Of a DNA stretch of 64,000 bases, positions 1 to 11,739 are shown one piece after another. Position 1 is the first letter of the stretch; the number at the start of each line of letters is the position of its first letter. The stretch covers positions 1,374,777 to 1,438,776 of the forward strand of contig JAJEKV010000036.1 in assembly GCA_021234155.1 (NCBI GenBank), written 5' to 3'. The notes beneath the pieces were generated by a model. The model was not told the origin of the DNA. It searched no databases and saw only the letters and a program-made list of their open reading frames with translations. The DNA comes from Isoetes taiwanensis (taxonomy: Eukaryota; Streptophyta; Lycopodiopsida; Isoetales; Isoetaceae). The position numbers were made by a program, and so were the translations under genes.

Positions 1-258
1 CATTCAATGCACAATACTTCTTTGTTATTGGCTTGAATGTATCTTTTAAAGATATCATATGAAAGATAAAGTTCAGGATTATCAACAGCTATAAATATGC
101 CTGTTATAAATTCAGAAAATCTTTTGCCTCTGAAAAAGCATATCATTTGCTAGAGCCACATTAGAGATATCTTGAGCTTGATAAAAGCTATTATCATTAT
201 GCATGTTTAATTCCTGCGTAGATGTATTGTTCATGTTTTTCCCTACTTTCTATAACAG

Positions 259-1186
259 CCAGGCTTGTTGAGGAGCAGGTGTTTGGAAAGGACAACGTGT
301 CATGGTTGTCTGGAAGTTATCTTGGAGAAGCTGGTACACTTGCCGAGTTTCTTATCCTTTAAACGGGGATGACTGCACTAGGGAAGATATCTTATGATAC
401 TGATCGTGATCTTGTCTATAACGTGAGTGTTCATCTGGTACTTGTTAAATTAGAATGCACTATTACGGCCTCGGTTACTTTATTATTGGCATTTGTACAG
501 ATGCATCCCAAGGTACAGGCACTACGAGATGAATACATGCGATATGCCATTCAAAAATGCTCATCAGGGAATATCATTCTGCTGTGGAAACTATTGCAGG
601 TTTGATATTCATCAGTATATAATATCATTGGACCATAAGCGGAAGCATGCAAAATTTTTATTCTTTTTGTTGAATTTTGGGAATAGATCGTCTCCTAGAG
701 AAGAAAGAGATATACAACGACGAGATTTGGGATATCTTTAACAAAGCACCAAGGATTCCACAGGTAAATGGTGTTACAATTTTTTGCATGGTAGATGATG
801 TATTTATCTGGTCTTTGCATGGTTTCAGCCCGAAGTGATACCAATTGATGAATATGGAGCTCTTGTATACGCTGGTCGTTGGGAATGGGAACTCCCTTCC
901 GGGCAGAGCGACATTCTCTCCTGGAAACTTTGGTTTTGTCACCTTTGGAGCACCACGTCCAAAACAGGTCAGTTCCTCGAAAATCTATCCTGCCCTCTCA
1001 TATTTTGAATTCAATTGTCTGATTGTGTCTGTGTTTGGCCAGGTACAACTGATAAAAGATGAGACCTGTAAAATGATGGATGCCCTAGTGAAGAAAAATA
1101 TTTCCAAAGTTCGAGAAAAAGTTGCCAAGAGTGGACAGCCACCTGTTGAAGAAGATATGTTGCTCCTTCCTGAGCACATTTTGTAG
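259..1186 (+). pseudogene. 3' part of a plastid FtsH-like (FTSHI) protease gene, broken
   Basis: Five exon-like blocks (about 259-420, 501-600, 686-763, 829-966, 1042-1186) with GT/AG borders encode in order VSWLSGSYLGEAGTLAEFL, LRDEYMRYAIQKCSS, EIWDIFNKAPRIPQ, PIDEYGALVYAGRW, LPGRATFSPGNFGFVTFGA and a final DETCKMMDALVKK block ending in TAG. This order matches the C-terminal part of plant FTSHI proteins (inactive FtsH-like subunits of the chloroplast envelope motor), from memory of the family and closest in my recall to FTSHI4/5. Breaks seen: TAA at 360-362, a small deletion and frame change near 565 (the EYHSAVETIAG stretch is in another frame), and a frame change near 885. The AAA+ and upstream parts lie outside the window or are lost. 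I read it as a pseudogene or relic. The family is fairly sure, the exact paralogue is not. Confidence 0.7.
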
Positions 1187-1242
1187 GATAATCTCAGCTC
1201 ACAAAGAGTGGACAGCCACCTGTTGAAGAAGATATGTTGCTC
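1127..1242 (+). repeat. 39-bp tandem-like duplication at the end of the FTSHI relic
   Basis: The 39 bases from 1127 to 1165, coding the end of the FTSHI-like reading frame (SGQPPVEEDML), recur at 1204-1242 with a 77-bp offset. The second copy lies after the stop codon and is out of use. Confidence 0.85.
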
Positions 1243-1249
1243 AATTTGT

Positions 1250-1977
1250 GGATGCAGGGAAATCACACGAATTTTGGTGGGCATTTAAAACAAATGTCAT
1301 GCACATGGCTTTCTAGTCTTGTAATATCTGTTCCAACAATTCTTGTTGATATCAAAATATTTATCTGAGATACAGATTGGCTGGTTTACCTTTTATGTTC
1401 AATGCAACATTTGCGGACTGGATGTAAAAATACGGTAGAGGGTAGGATACATGAATGAAAAATGGACGTAAAAATAAGGTTGAGGGTAGGGCAAGAAGTG
1501 CTTAGACTGGGTGTAAAAGTATGGAATCGGGTATGATTCTTCGACAGTATGGGACCGTATACATAGGGGTTTCTATGGAGGGTCAGCTGTATACAGAGGG
1601 GTTTCTCCTGACTTGATGCACGCACATGCCATATGCCCCTTATATAGAGGTGAACCCCCCGGGGGAACGTCTCACGATCCCATCATCGCACATGATCACT
1701 TTGACCTTCACCATGACCCCCTATGGCCAGGTGTGCGAACCCCGCATCGTGGCATAGGGAGCATCCGACCGATGTCCCATCATCGCGCACTATGCCTTAC
1801 TTCTCTCTCTCTCGCATGACCCTATTGGTCATGCGCACCTCTTGGTGCATGTTGGCCTAGAGAACGCCTTAAAGGCTTATCTCATCATCGCCCACATGTT
1901 CCAAGATTCTGGCATATGTATTCCACTAGCTAGAATACATCTGCCAGAGCTAGAGGCTAACTAAGAAACATACTAAG
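1250..1977. other. Non-coding stretch with an LTR-like TATA segment
   Basis: No gene recognised. At 1386-1560 a motif of the type GTAAAAATA-GGGTAGG recurs loosely. Around 1610-1700 a segment (ACGCACATGCCAT, then a TATATAG box, then GGTGAACCCCCCGGGG) closely resembles 32970-33040. The 3' LTR expected for the adjacent minus-strand gypsy element is not found: nothing here resembles the LTR at 9158-10773. So this is either the flank of a truncated element or part of another, unrecognised repeat. Confidence 0.4.
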
Positions 1978-3204
1978 CTAACCTCCTGGCAAGTCGGGGT
2001 CGACCAAGTCGGAGACGACTCGCCCATCAAACTCCTTCATAAACTCTGGGTATTGCTTCTCCAAATCCTGCTTCAATACCCATGTCGCGTCTTCCACGGG
2101 CAAGTGCTTCCACTTGACCAAATACTGGAGGAACTGAGACCTCCTAGTCTTCTTGAATGACTTATCAAGAAGTAACTCAGGCACAATTTCGACTTGCTCC
2201 TCCATCATTTCCAACAAAGTTTGAGTATCCAAGACCTCCTCAGGGTTAGGATTGTGCTTTTTCAATAAACTTGCATGGAAGACCTTGTGAACTTTGAGAT
2301 GGGCCGGAAGATCCAACTTGTAGGCTTGGGAGCCCACTCTCTCCAAAATCTTGAACGGACCAGCCCATCGAGGGGCAAGCTTCTTGCAACTCCCAATCCG
2401 AAGCTTAGCTTGCTTTACCTTGATCTTCAACCACACGCTATCGCCTACCTTGAACTCCCTTACGGTCCTGTGCCGATCGGCCACACTCTTCTGCCGACTT
2501 CTTGCTGCTAGAAGGTATCCCCTTACTTCTTCCACCAGCTGCTGCATATCACCTAGCATCTGCTGGGATACTTCAACCTTTGACACAGGATTGTGCCAGG
2601 TGTCCGGGGTTAGGCACTGGTACCCGTAATTTACCATGAAAGGAGACATCTGAGATGACTCCTGCTTGGCACTGTTGTAGGCGAATTCCACCAAGTGGAT
2701 GTACTCATCCCACTTGGACTGCTTATTCCACACATAGCTTCGAAGCATGTCTTCAATGATTCGATTCATCCTCTCCGTCTGACCATCTGTTTGGGGATGA
2801 TATGCCGTGCTCATGGAGAGCTTCGTCTGAATGGTGCTAAAGAGGTCCTGCCAAAAAGCACTCATAAACTTAGAATCTCTGTCAGATATTATCTCCCGAG
2901 GCATGCCATGGAGCCTAAAAATCTCCTTCACAAATAGCTTGGCAGTATCTAATGCAGTGTCCGTAGTCTTGCAAGGCACAAAATGTGCCATCTTAGATAA
3001 CTTGTCTACGACAACCATCAATGCATCCTTGCCTCGAAGAGTTCTAGGGAGTCCTGTGATAAAATCCATACTTATGACCTCCCACTTAGCATTTGGCACT
3101 CCCAATGGCTCTAAGGCACCTGGAATCCGAAGCTGCTCTGCTTTGGTCTGCTGACACAACTGGCAATCCCGAATATATCTAGCTATCTGCCTCTTCATTC
3201 CTGG
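1978..3204 (-). pseudogene. Gypsy integrase and chromodomain
   Basis: The first residues complete an HHCC zinc finger (H-x-H in the preceding frame, then CQLC). The integrase core follows with its three acidic residues visible in MDFITGLPR, SDRDSKF and GQTERMNR (D, D, E). A GPY/F-type region (RWAGPFKILERVG, VHKVFHASLLKKH) and a C-terminal chromodomain with YLVKWKHLPVEDATW complete it; the last is the aromatic-cage-type fold that targets chromoviruses to modified histones. The frame upstream is separated only by a TAG at 3207-3205 in the place of the conserved tryptophan of the F-W-P-G motif (SSYF stop PG), so this was one polyprotein with RT. Start at 3198 is only the first ATG after that stop. 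Confidence 0.9.
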
Positions 3205-4482
3205 CTAGAAATAACTACTTTGAATCTTGAAATAGGTCTTCATGAACCCTGCATGCCCTGCTATTGGGCTGTTATGTGTGTCATGAAGAATTAGCTTCCT
3301 TACCCCTGATGATTCGGGCACACACAACTTATGTTTATGATACAACAGGTTGCCTTCCTTCTTATAATGCTTGAAGGCTTCCCGTTCTTTATCTGTTCTA
3401 GCTTCCCTCGAGAGGCTTTCCCATACTTCCTTGAATTCTTCATCCGATGGCAAGGTCTCCTCAATTTTCTTGCCAAATTCATTCAAAAGAGTGGAAATCG
3501 CATTACAATGCGTTTTTGTCTCAAGGGGTCTTCTAGAAAGAGCATCAGCAACCACATTCAACTTACCTGGCTTATAAGCAATCTCAAAATCATACTCTTC
3601 TAGGAATTCCATCCACCTCCTTTGCCTTAGATTGAGGAGCGGTTGGGTAAAGATGTATTGGAGGCTCTGGTGATCAGTATCTAACTGAAACTTCCTCCCA
3701 AGCAAATAATGCCTCCAAATACGAAGAGCTCTTACAATAGCTAGAAGTTCCTGATCATGGGTTGGATAGCGCTGCTTGGTGTCGTTCAACTTCTTGGAAT
3801 CATAGGCCACTACTCTTCCTTCTTGCATAAGGACTCCACCTGTTGCTATCTTGCTTGCGTCTGTTGCTACTATCTTGTCCTTGTCTAGATCTGGCAGAAC
3901 TAGCACTGGTGCTGTTGTTAAGGCTTCCTTAAGCTTTTCAAATGAAGCTTGAACATTTTCTAGCCAATGTGTTCTCCAATCTTTCACCTTAACACTCTTA
4001 GTGAGGTCCGTCAAAGGGGACGCCCACTTAGCGAAGTCCTTCACGAACTTCCTGTAATAACCTGCCAGACCTAGAAAGCTTCTTACCTCCGCCACATTCT
4101 TTGGTGCTGGCCAATCCACTACTGCTTCAATCTTTGCGGGGTCGGTGGAGATCCCTTCCGCCGATATGACATGGCCCAAGTACTCCACTCTTTCGGTAGC
4201 AAAGTGGCATTTGGAGAGCTTTCCATACAAGCGATGCCGCCTTAACTTTTCCAACACCCTTCTCAAATGCTGACCATGATCTTCAATGGACTTGCTGTAG
4301 ACTAGAATGTCGTCGAAGAAGACAATGACAAACTCATCTAGGAATTCCCTGAAGACGTCGTTCATGAGGCGCATGAAAGTTGCTGGAGCATTCGACAACC
4401 CAAAGGGCATTACTGTAAACTCAAAGTGACCATACCGCGTTTTGGAGCTGGTCCATAAAATCATCTGCCCTTGGCAATGCAT
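3205..4482 (-). pseudogene. Gypsy reverse transcriptase (palm, connection) and RNase H
   Basis: RT motifs begin at [19 protein letters not shown] and include the catalytic box as FFDDILVYS. The thumb and connection follow ([20 protein letters not shown]). RNase H then shows [26 protein letters not shown] and ADALSRR. The end carries the start of the integrase zinc finger (HNSPIAGH). The first RT catalytic aspartate region that should precede TRYGHFEF (about 25-30 residues, the K-x-D-L-x-x-G-Y-H-Q segment) is missing. The reading frame also shifts against the upstream gag-protease frame, with the junction near 4440-4450. The enzyme cannot be functional as encoded. Confidence 0.9.
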
Positions 4483-6286
4483 ACTTATTCTTTATCGTCT
4501 TCTTGTTGAGCTGGCGATAGTCTATGCACATTCTTAAGCTCCCATCTTTCTTCTTCACGAAGAGTACAGGTGCTCCAAAAGGAGACACACTTGCTCTAAT
4601 AAAACCAAGCTCAAGCAATTCCTGGAGCTGCTTCTTGAGCTCAATCAACTCCGGGGTGCTCATCCTATAAGGCGCCTTGCTGGTAGGCTTAGCATCTGGG
4701 GCTAGTGTGATCTCACACTCCACACCCCTATAAGGTGGTAGCTGCCGGATTTCATCCGAGAATACATTCTTGAATTCCGAAATGAGCCTTGCTACTGGCT
4801 TGGGCAACTGATTCCCCTTTTGGTCGCTTCCATCCTGCTTATTGGGCTCAATTGCCTCTAACATCAAAATGTAATCCACCTTATTTCTTTCTATACTTTT
4901 CCTTAGCTGCTTCAAGGAAATACACTGCATAGAAGAAGCTGCCTTCTTACCTTTCACTATGAATTTGGTGCCGTCCGGTGCTGTCATGGCGATCTCATTA
5001 TGGTCGCAATCGATCATGGCTTTTGCTGGTTTTAGGAACTCCATTCTTACTATAAGGTCATATCTTCCAATTTCCATGACCTCTGCCCCCATCGGCCACT
5101 TACTTCCACTAAGGTCTATGTCGAATGTGATCCTCCTCCCCTTAGTGTGCCGAATGGCGCCGTTTGCCATAGCAACTGGCCTTGGCTTAGACTTCAATAC
5201 CTTGTTCTTCATTAGGGCAGCCAGCCCAGGAGAGGCAAAGTTGTGAGAGCTACCTGTGTCTATGAGGACTACATATGGGTTGCTATCTATGATTCCATCA
5301 GCCGCAATGACTGTCGACTGATTTTCAATATCACCTGACTCAATATTTGCACAGATATGGCACTCACCATCTATGAAGTCCTGGGCCTCATGCTGGTCGT
5401 CGTCTTCATCTGCTTCTGTTGGTGAATCCCAATCCCCAAGCTCTGCCAAAGCTGCCTGCATGACGAATGGGCAATTATGTGTTCGGTGCCCTGGCGGGAA
5501 GCACCTGAAACATAGCTTCTTCTCGATACACTCTTGTCTCTTCTCCTTCGGTAGACTGTCTAAAAGACGCTTTAGGGCACTACCCCCTGATGCATTCTGC
5601 GGCTTACGATCCCCAAAGTTCTTACCCTGAGCTCTTCCTTGCTGCTGGTCTCCTGATGGCGTAGCTGCTGATTGCTTACTCTGGTACTGCCCTTGGTACT
5701 GCCCTGTTGACTTTCCTTTGAAGGCCGATTGTTTCTCCCCTGGCGTTGCTGGAGCTTCTTCTAAACTTATGGCTTTATCCTCGGCTTCTGCCACTGATTT
5801 TGGGTTGATTGCTCGGACTAGCCTTTTGATATTACTGTTCAATCCCTCAATGTAAGTTTCAACCGCTTGCCTTTCCGAAACCCCGGGGACATGGAGCCTG
5901 AGTCGCATGAATTCCTCTGTGTACTTTGCTACTGATAAGGTACCCTGGTTCAATCTGTAGAATTGCTGGATCTGCCTGCTAGTATGTGATCTAGGCACAT
6001 AATGTCTGCGAAAGGCCTTGCTGAAGGTCTTGAATCTGCAACTGTTCCTTTTGAGCTTGTTGGACTTTGCGTAGCCTTTCCACCAGATTCTAGCGGCTCC
6101 TATCAAGTTTGCTGTAGCAACCTTCCCTATATCCTTGTCCTTCATGCCATAAGAGTTGCCAAATTCCTCCATCTCGTCAAGCCAGGCTTCTGCCTCCATA
6201 CCTGACCTGTCCTTCCCTGAGAACTGACCCAACTTCCTAGTCTTCCACACATTGCTCATAGCTGTTAACTTTCTTTTGATAGTCAT
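4421..6286 (-). pseudogene. Gypsy gag, protease and N-terminal RT
   Basis: The capsid-type Retrotrans_gag region is seen at residues about 15-170 ([50 protein letters not shown]). A CCHC knuckle [14 protein letters not shown] follows, lacking the usual glycine spacing. An aspartic protease has active site [11 protein letters not shown], and RT fingers run [19 protein letters not shown] to DDFMDQLQ. The frame then hits the deletion that removes RT motif A. Length and order are normal for a chromovirus gag-pol single ORF. Confidence 0.9.
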
Positions 6287-6311
6287 CTGCCATCCTTGCC
6301 CTGGCTCTTAC

Positions 6312-6614
6312 CTATGAAGTATCGGACTCACTTTCTGAGCTAGAACTGTCTTGGCTGTCTGAAGTGTCTAATGAACTGGAGCTAGGTGGTGTTGGAGTCC
6401 TTCTGTTTCTCCTTTTCCTCTTCCTGTCTCCGACATTTCCTTGATTGTCTTGCCTTTCCGGTTGTGGACCTTCCTCGATGCCTTGCTGAGGTAGTGGTGG
6501 AGGTGGTGCAGGTGCATATTCTTGGGCATTCATCAATGGGGTGGCCCAGTGGATCAGCTGATGCATCTGATTCCTCATCTGGACGAGCCTTGCGTTGATT
6601 GATTCCACCGTCAT
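6312..6614 (-). pseudogene. N-terminal gag segment, low complexity
   Basis: The frame starts MTVESINARLVQMRNQMHQL (amphipathic helix), followed by a proline run, a basic cluster KRKRRNRR and a serine/acidic tail. It ends just before the main gag frame at 6286, in a different frame, and has the position and composition expected of the gag N-terminus. A single frame change would join it to gag. It might instead be a separate small ORF. Confidence 0.55.
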
Positions 6615-6941
6615 TTCCTCGTTATTGTCATCTTGGTCACGTCCGAATAGGTTTCTGGGTACCCACTGGTGATGTCGGCCCTAGCCTTGAGAACCTGAGC
6701 CGGTGTTCCTTGCTGCAAGGATTAATCATCAATGCTTGTTATTTAAGTTACACACTAATCATTCTTGCTTACAATTGAATTGTTGTTAGGTACAAAAGAA
6801 TTATGTGAAAATTCCACTTACAAGTCAAGATCATGGTAAGACATTAATTAGTATATAGAAATACATTTCATGAATTACATGATAATAACTGAAGAGAGGA
6901 TTTCCAATACAATTTAATTAATCTAGAAAGCAACTTTTCCA

Positions 6942-8560
6942 TCATCGATGCCCCCTCATAGACTTGAAGAAGTTCTTGACATTCTTCAATCGTAGCCCCT
7001 TGCCGACGTTCTGCAGAATTCTTGCCGCCGATCCTCCTTCTAATGCTCTTGCCATCTGTGGTGCCGGAAGTTCTGGTGCAGTTGCCGCCACTACTGACAA
7101 GTGTGCATCCCTGAGGTGGCCTCTGGCGAAGTCGAGAGAATGGAGAACTACGGCTCTCTTGAAGAGGATAACATGATCTGCTTTGTAGTCTATTCTTGCA
7201 TGCTGCCCGAAGCCTGAAAGTGCTATAAGGAGCGCCACGGACTCCTAACCCCTTGGGCTAAACTCCTTATGGAAAACTATCATCTGTCCTTGGCTAAGGG
7301 CTGGAAGATAGTACCTGAGTGATTTGCCCTTAATTCCGCCCCCGGCTCCCGTACCTCTCCTCTCAGCTGCTTCGTCGAGCACATCTAATGCGGTAAGGTC
7401 TTCGTGGTCTCTCCACATCGTAGTTGGATTCTCCAAGTTGATGCTGCTAGAAGCTTCGCGCATACTCCTGGAGCGCACTTGTCGGCTGGAGCTTGGGCCT
7501 CTTCCCGGCTTATACAGCCTGCTTTGGATCTGTTGGAATTCTTCTTCTGGAATGATGGGTTCTTGATGCTGATACATCTGCCTTATCTGCTAGTACGCTT
7601 GAATGTCTGACATGGTTTCCCCGGCGTAGGAGTGTCGCTCGGCTACTTCCCTTGGGATTTCTTGATAGGAGTAGTCGATGAAGTCACTGCCCTGTTCCTG
7701 TGCAATTAGGCCTAGGAGCTCATCGATCCTGAGACCTTCTTCTTGGCAATGGGGAAGGTTGAGGATGTCGGTGGCGAGTATGTACTCCTCGCCTTCGATG
7801 ATGACTGGGGTCAGGGCCGTGATACCAACAGACGGTTCGAAATCTCGCCTTAATACTTCCTGTTGTCGGGCTATATGCCTCTTAATCCTTCTTGCCTCCC
7901 TCATTTCCCAACTTGGGTTCTCCTCCCCTTGCTCTTCGTAATCCTGCTCAATCTGCAACATAGGTGTTCCCGATGTGGAGCCGTAGTATTCGTACTCCGC
8001 AGTCTCGATCTCGTGGATATCTATCTGCTGCCTCCGAGTGTCGAGAGGTGCCAAATCCAAAGGTTGAATTGACGGTTCCCCTGGTTGGTTGACTGCGTTG
8101 TACTGCATGAACAAAGCTAGGGCTGCTTGGGCTGAGAGGTATCTATGCCTATGGTGCTTGCAAGTCATGTAATCTGGCATGTTTCTGGTTCTATCCCACA
8201 ACCTACTCTTGCCCCTGGATCCTCCACCTATAGCTTGGGTAAGAGAGTCTAGGGAAACCCATTTCCCTCCCCTAGGTGGCAAGCTAACTTCCCAGGGTAG
8301 GATCTGCTCCTCATACTGGCAAATGATGTCGGTGTAGTAGGGAGTTCTGGTCAATGTGGCATGGAGATCAAAGAGGTGATCGAAGACATGGAAGGCTTGC
8401 TCGGCAGGGAAGTCACGGATGTGGTTGGTCTCATTGTACCATCTGACAAAGCTTGATGGCTGACTATGAAAAATGGCTTGCGAAGACGAGTAGGGAGCTG
8501 GAAGATCGCCTGAAGTGCTGAGAGCAGTTTTGATGGGGAGAAAATGACAAATGAGGCCCC
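6942..8560 (-). pseudogene. Extra ORF upstream of gag, unknown function
   Basis: One reading frame runs from about 8540 to 6942 on the minus strand (about 500 codons), interrupted only by TAG at 7592-7590 and TAG at 7247-7245. It contains SSFVRWYNETNHIRDFPAEQ, WEVSLPPRGGKW, TCKHHRHRYLSAQAALALFM and a glutamate-rich middle, and ends LRLKNVKNFFKSMRGHR. I see no gag, pol or env motif and no membrane segment, and I do not recognise it. No in-frame ATG is seen in the N-terminal third, so the start is unclear. It lies between the primer-binding site and gag, where additional ORFs of some plant gypsy elements sit. It could be captured host sequence. Confidence 0.6.
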
Positions 8561-8570
8561 CTTTTATAGA
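8561..8570 (-). promoter_or_regulatory. TATA box inside the retrotransposon, before the extra ORF
   Basis: The minus strand reads CTATAAAAGG about 20-30 bases before the open frame of the extra ORF. It lies inside the element rather than in the LTR, so it would be an internal promoter if used. This is a sequence match only. Confidence 0.4.
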
Positions 8571-9141
8571 CTAGGGTTGCCTCGGGTTCCGTGCACAAGG
8601 GTTCTTGATGGGAAAAACTTTTGTTCTAAGGGTATGGGTATCCAAATAAGCTACCATGAAGTGCAATCCTAAGCTAAACAAGGTAAGAAACTCTACATGG
8701 CCGTTTGTTGGGTGAAAATTGGTCAAATTTGGCAAGAAATGGCAAAATCGGGTCAGAGCGCGCAAATGGCCTCTGCGTCGCGAACGCAGGCGGTTTCTGC
8801 GCGGTGTGACCCGATTTGGGTCAATTTTGGGTTTGAATGAGCGTTTTGGGGAATTTGGAGATGCTAACATGACTAATTGGCATGATTCTTCGACCCATTT
8901 TAGGTGAAATTTGATGCAGATGCATAATTTTCACTTCAAATTTACTAGAAGGTGAATTTGACTCATCCATTTCTTCGTCTAACACTTAACCTATTTTCGG
9001 ACCCACTACCTAGGAGAAAAAATTTTCCCCTATTTTCGAGGTTCGATGGTGGGAAATTTTTTTATTTCACACCCCTATAGGCCTAGCTGTTAGACTACTT
9101 TCATGGTTATGGCCAGTGCTAGTTCCTGGTCAACCAAGAAC
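8571..9141 (-). other. Untranslated leader of the gypsy element
   Basis: No coding potential recognised. The stretch lies between the primer-binding site and the internal TATA box and holds only AT-rich and G-rich simple sequence. Confidence 0.5.
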
Positions 9142-9156
9142 ATCGCTCTGATACCA
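9142..9156 (-). promoter_or_regulatory. Primer-binding site, initiator tRNA-Met type
   Basis: The minus strand reads TGGTATCAGAGCGATG one base after the LTR end CGTCACA. TGGTATCAGAGC is the standard complement of the 3' end of plant initiator tRNA-Met used by many LTR retrotransposons. Confidence 0.9.
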
Positions 9157-9157
9157 T

Positions 9158-10773
9158 TGTGACGCTCCCTGCTAAACATAGAGGCCCGGCCGTACACTTG
9201 GCAGGAAATCCCCCGTCCGGCTCAACAACTGCACAGGCCCTTCGTCTACCCCGCACTCTGAGGTGACCCTAGTGCGGGGAGGGGACACGAAGATGTCTTG
9301 CGCGCCCTTCCCCTATGGGCTCCTATATCAGCGGAAGCGATAAATATGTCAGAACTAGCATCAAACATATAAATACTACCTCGAAGGGTAGTCCATCACA
9401 CATATACCACTGCAAAGATGATAATCATAAACCGTAAAACATGATCTCCTACCCAGGCTCAGACTCGTAAGGAGGATGGTGGCCAAGCTAGGCCTCAAGA
9501 TAGAAGCGGACCGAGTCATAACAATGGCGGGGCTGGCATAAGACAATGGCTAGGGTTGACCACTCCATCCGCCCCTCCCCGCATACTTTGCGGATGGGCT
9601 AGATCAAGGCGTGGCATAACTCTAACCTTCCGGATCACGCAATCCCATGGCATCACCCATCGGGACTACTCGTGTTGCATCTCCCCGGTCCGGCGAGGTA
9701 GGAAGGGTTGCATCTCCCCTTCCCGGGGTCTAGAGGCTCCACGGGGCGGCTAGAGAATCGTGGCGACACCGATTTGTACCCGTGAACCCCCCCAAAACAA
9801 GAGCCAAGGCGACACTTGCAACTCTTGAGAGAGGCGACACCATTGCCCGGGAGGTGTCGGACCCATGCTCCGACCCACGGAAGTGACCCACCATAAGCCT
9901 AGCCCACTATGGGATCCCTCGAAGCCCCCACTCGGCAGGGATCCACCCTCCATCTTGCCTCTAGCCCCGTTGTGTAGTGCTGAGTCACATCATAGCTTCC
10001 ACCCGGTGGGCTCTTATGCACAGGCCGCAACTAATAGGAACTAAGGGATCTACACTAGGAGCATACTACATATGGCCCTAGGTCTCTACCCCCCTTCCCA
10101 ATACAAGAGGAGCAAACATGATCAACCATCCCATAACATCATATCATGATAATCATAATAAGAACATCTTAACCTAATCATACATATCTAACTAACAGTT
10201 AGGGTTCCTTGATTAGGGTTCAAGATGTTCAACAAAGGTTCTAGGGTGGCTCTACTCTAGACACGAAATACTAACCCCTCTGGAGTGCTAACCTCCAGAT
10301 GTACTAACATGAACTCTACTCAACCTACCTCCTCCAGAAGCGCTTCCTCCCATCCCTGGCGTCTCCATGCTCCTAGGCTTGCTCCCTCAACGATTATGCA
10401 CACCTTCCAGGGGCTGCTGCTCCAGGCTAGGCTATGACGAACGATGCTCGAAACGGGGTTTCGGGCACGTAGATGAGAGTTCAGGTGCTAGGTCAGGGGG
10501 AAAGGGTCTAGGGTTAGGGTTAGAGCCCATATAGGTGTGGGTCCACATGGGATGCCACGTGGCACCACTAGGACGAGGCCGTGTGGCGGTTGCCCAATAG
10601 GATAAGGCCATGTGGAAATGGGCCTTATCCTAAGGTTATCTAAGTTAAACAATTAACTTAGATGTGCACCCCTTGCCACTTTCTAAGGCATACAAGGCTA
10701 CCTAGGTAGACTTGTATGGTGACGGGTCCAGGAATATACGTATTTATAGCGTATATTCCCCTGGAACGTCACA
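9158..10773 (-). repeat. 5' LTR of the minus-strand gypsy element (1.6 kb)
   Basis: The plus strand begins TGTGACGCTCC at 9158 and ends GGAACGTCACA at 10773, a 7-bp terminal inverted repeat TGTGACG/CGTCACA of the TG...CA type. The primer-binding site adjoins the left end. The upstream terminus (10720-10773) is itself an imperfect palindrome around ATATACG-TATTTATAG-CGTATAT. No second LTR copy is present in the window to confirm the ends. Confidence 0.75.
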
Positions 10774-10779
10774 GCTTGC

Positions 10780-11150
10780 AATTGTTCAGCCTCTGGATGA
10801 TGAAAGTCAGGTTTTCTATTTTATGCGTGGCATAAATGACACTGCACTTAAAATGAAGCTTAAGAAGCTGCATCCGAGGGATTTAGATACAGCCGTATTC
10901 TATGCTTGCATATGCAGTCAACCAAGCAGAAGGTCTAGCCTAAAAGATGAAGAACAACCGGGTTGTTCGAGTAGTTGTCATGGGCACAATTCCAGTTCTT
11001 AACCAAGACGGGAAGTTCTGGGTGGTTCTAAGGAACAGGATGGTATTAACGGGTTTAATACGGATAAACCTTGTCTGGGTTGTGGGAAAAGAGGACATGA
11101 TGTATGGAATTGTCTTAATATTTAATCAAGTTACCTTAGGGGCTTGATTG
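10780..11150 (+). pseudogene. Gag remnant with CCHC zinc knuckle
   Basis: Capsid-like FYFMRGINDTALKMKLKKL is readable around 10815-10875. The knuckle CLGCGKRGHDVWNC (C-x2-C-x4-H-x4-C) is at 11072-11113. Frames change between the two parts. Confidence 0.75.
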
Positions 11151-11739
11151 GGAACTATAGTAAAGTTCTCGAAAACTAATAGCAAAATTGACTTTGTTAT
11201 TTAGATAAATTTTTTTTACTTGTAGGCACAAGTGATGGACAGTTGGAAAAACTGTTGGATGTAAGTATCAGAATTAGTAAGGTATGTTTTATTTTTTTAT
11301 ATATCTCGAATTTTAGGTTATAATGCAATAAGTGCGATTATAATTTGCGTAAGTTTATTTGGCAATATACAAAACTTACAAGATGGGAAGGATATTGGAA
11401 TATCTTGACATCTTATAATTGATCCTAGTACGCACCTAGTTAAGGTTATATGAAAAAGGATTAGAATCATAGGAATTTTGGCTAAGCGACAGGGTCGATT
11501 TAGTGGACCAAATTCTTATGAGGAATTAGATAATTCCAAGTCATGGTTTAAGCCATGCAAGTGCCTCGGGCAATTTAAGAGCACTTGGGTTATATATTCT
11601 TAGGACTTTTACAAGTCCGTGTTTAGAAAACAATGCAATTGGGAATTGCATGTAAGAATATAGTTCTTTCTTAATGGATACCATGCCGGATAATGACATG
11701 GTTGGGTAGGGATGTAAACATTGAACTACGTTCCGATGT

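Larger units (their letters stand above)
1978..10773 (-). mobile_element. Ty3/gypsy chromovirus, minus strand, missing its 3' LTR
   Basis: Read from right to left the element has a 5' LTR (10773-9158), a tRNA-iMet primer-binding site, a leader, an extra ORF (8.5-6.9 kb), gag, protease, RT, RNase H, integrase and a chromodomain (ending 1978). The chromodomain after integrase places it among chromoviruses. No LTR copy is seen to the left of 1978, so it is truncated or rearranged at its 3' end. It is non-autonomous: RT has an internal deletion near 4445, and several TAG stops interrupt the frames. Its right LTR abuts the gag remnant of the second gypsy element, suggesting it was inserted into that older element, but no target duplication can be shown. 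Confidence 0.85.

Noticed and set aside
9158-10773. A gene in the 1.6-kb stretch right of the first gypsy element
   Set aside because: Terminal TG...CA symmetry, the adjoining primer-binding site and absence of coding blocks identify it as an LTR.
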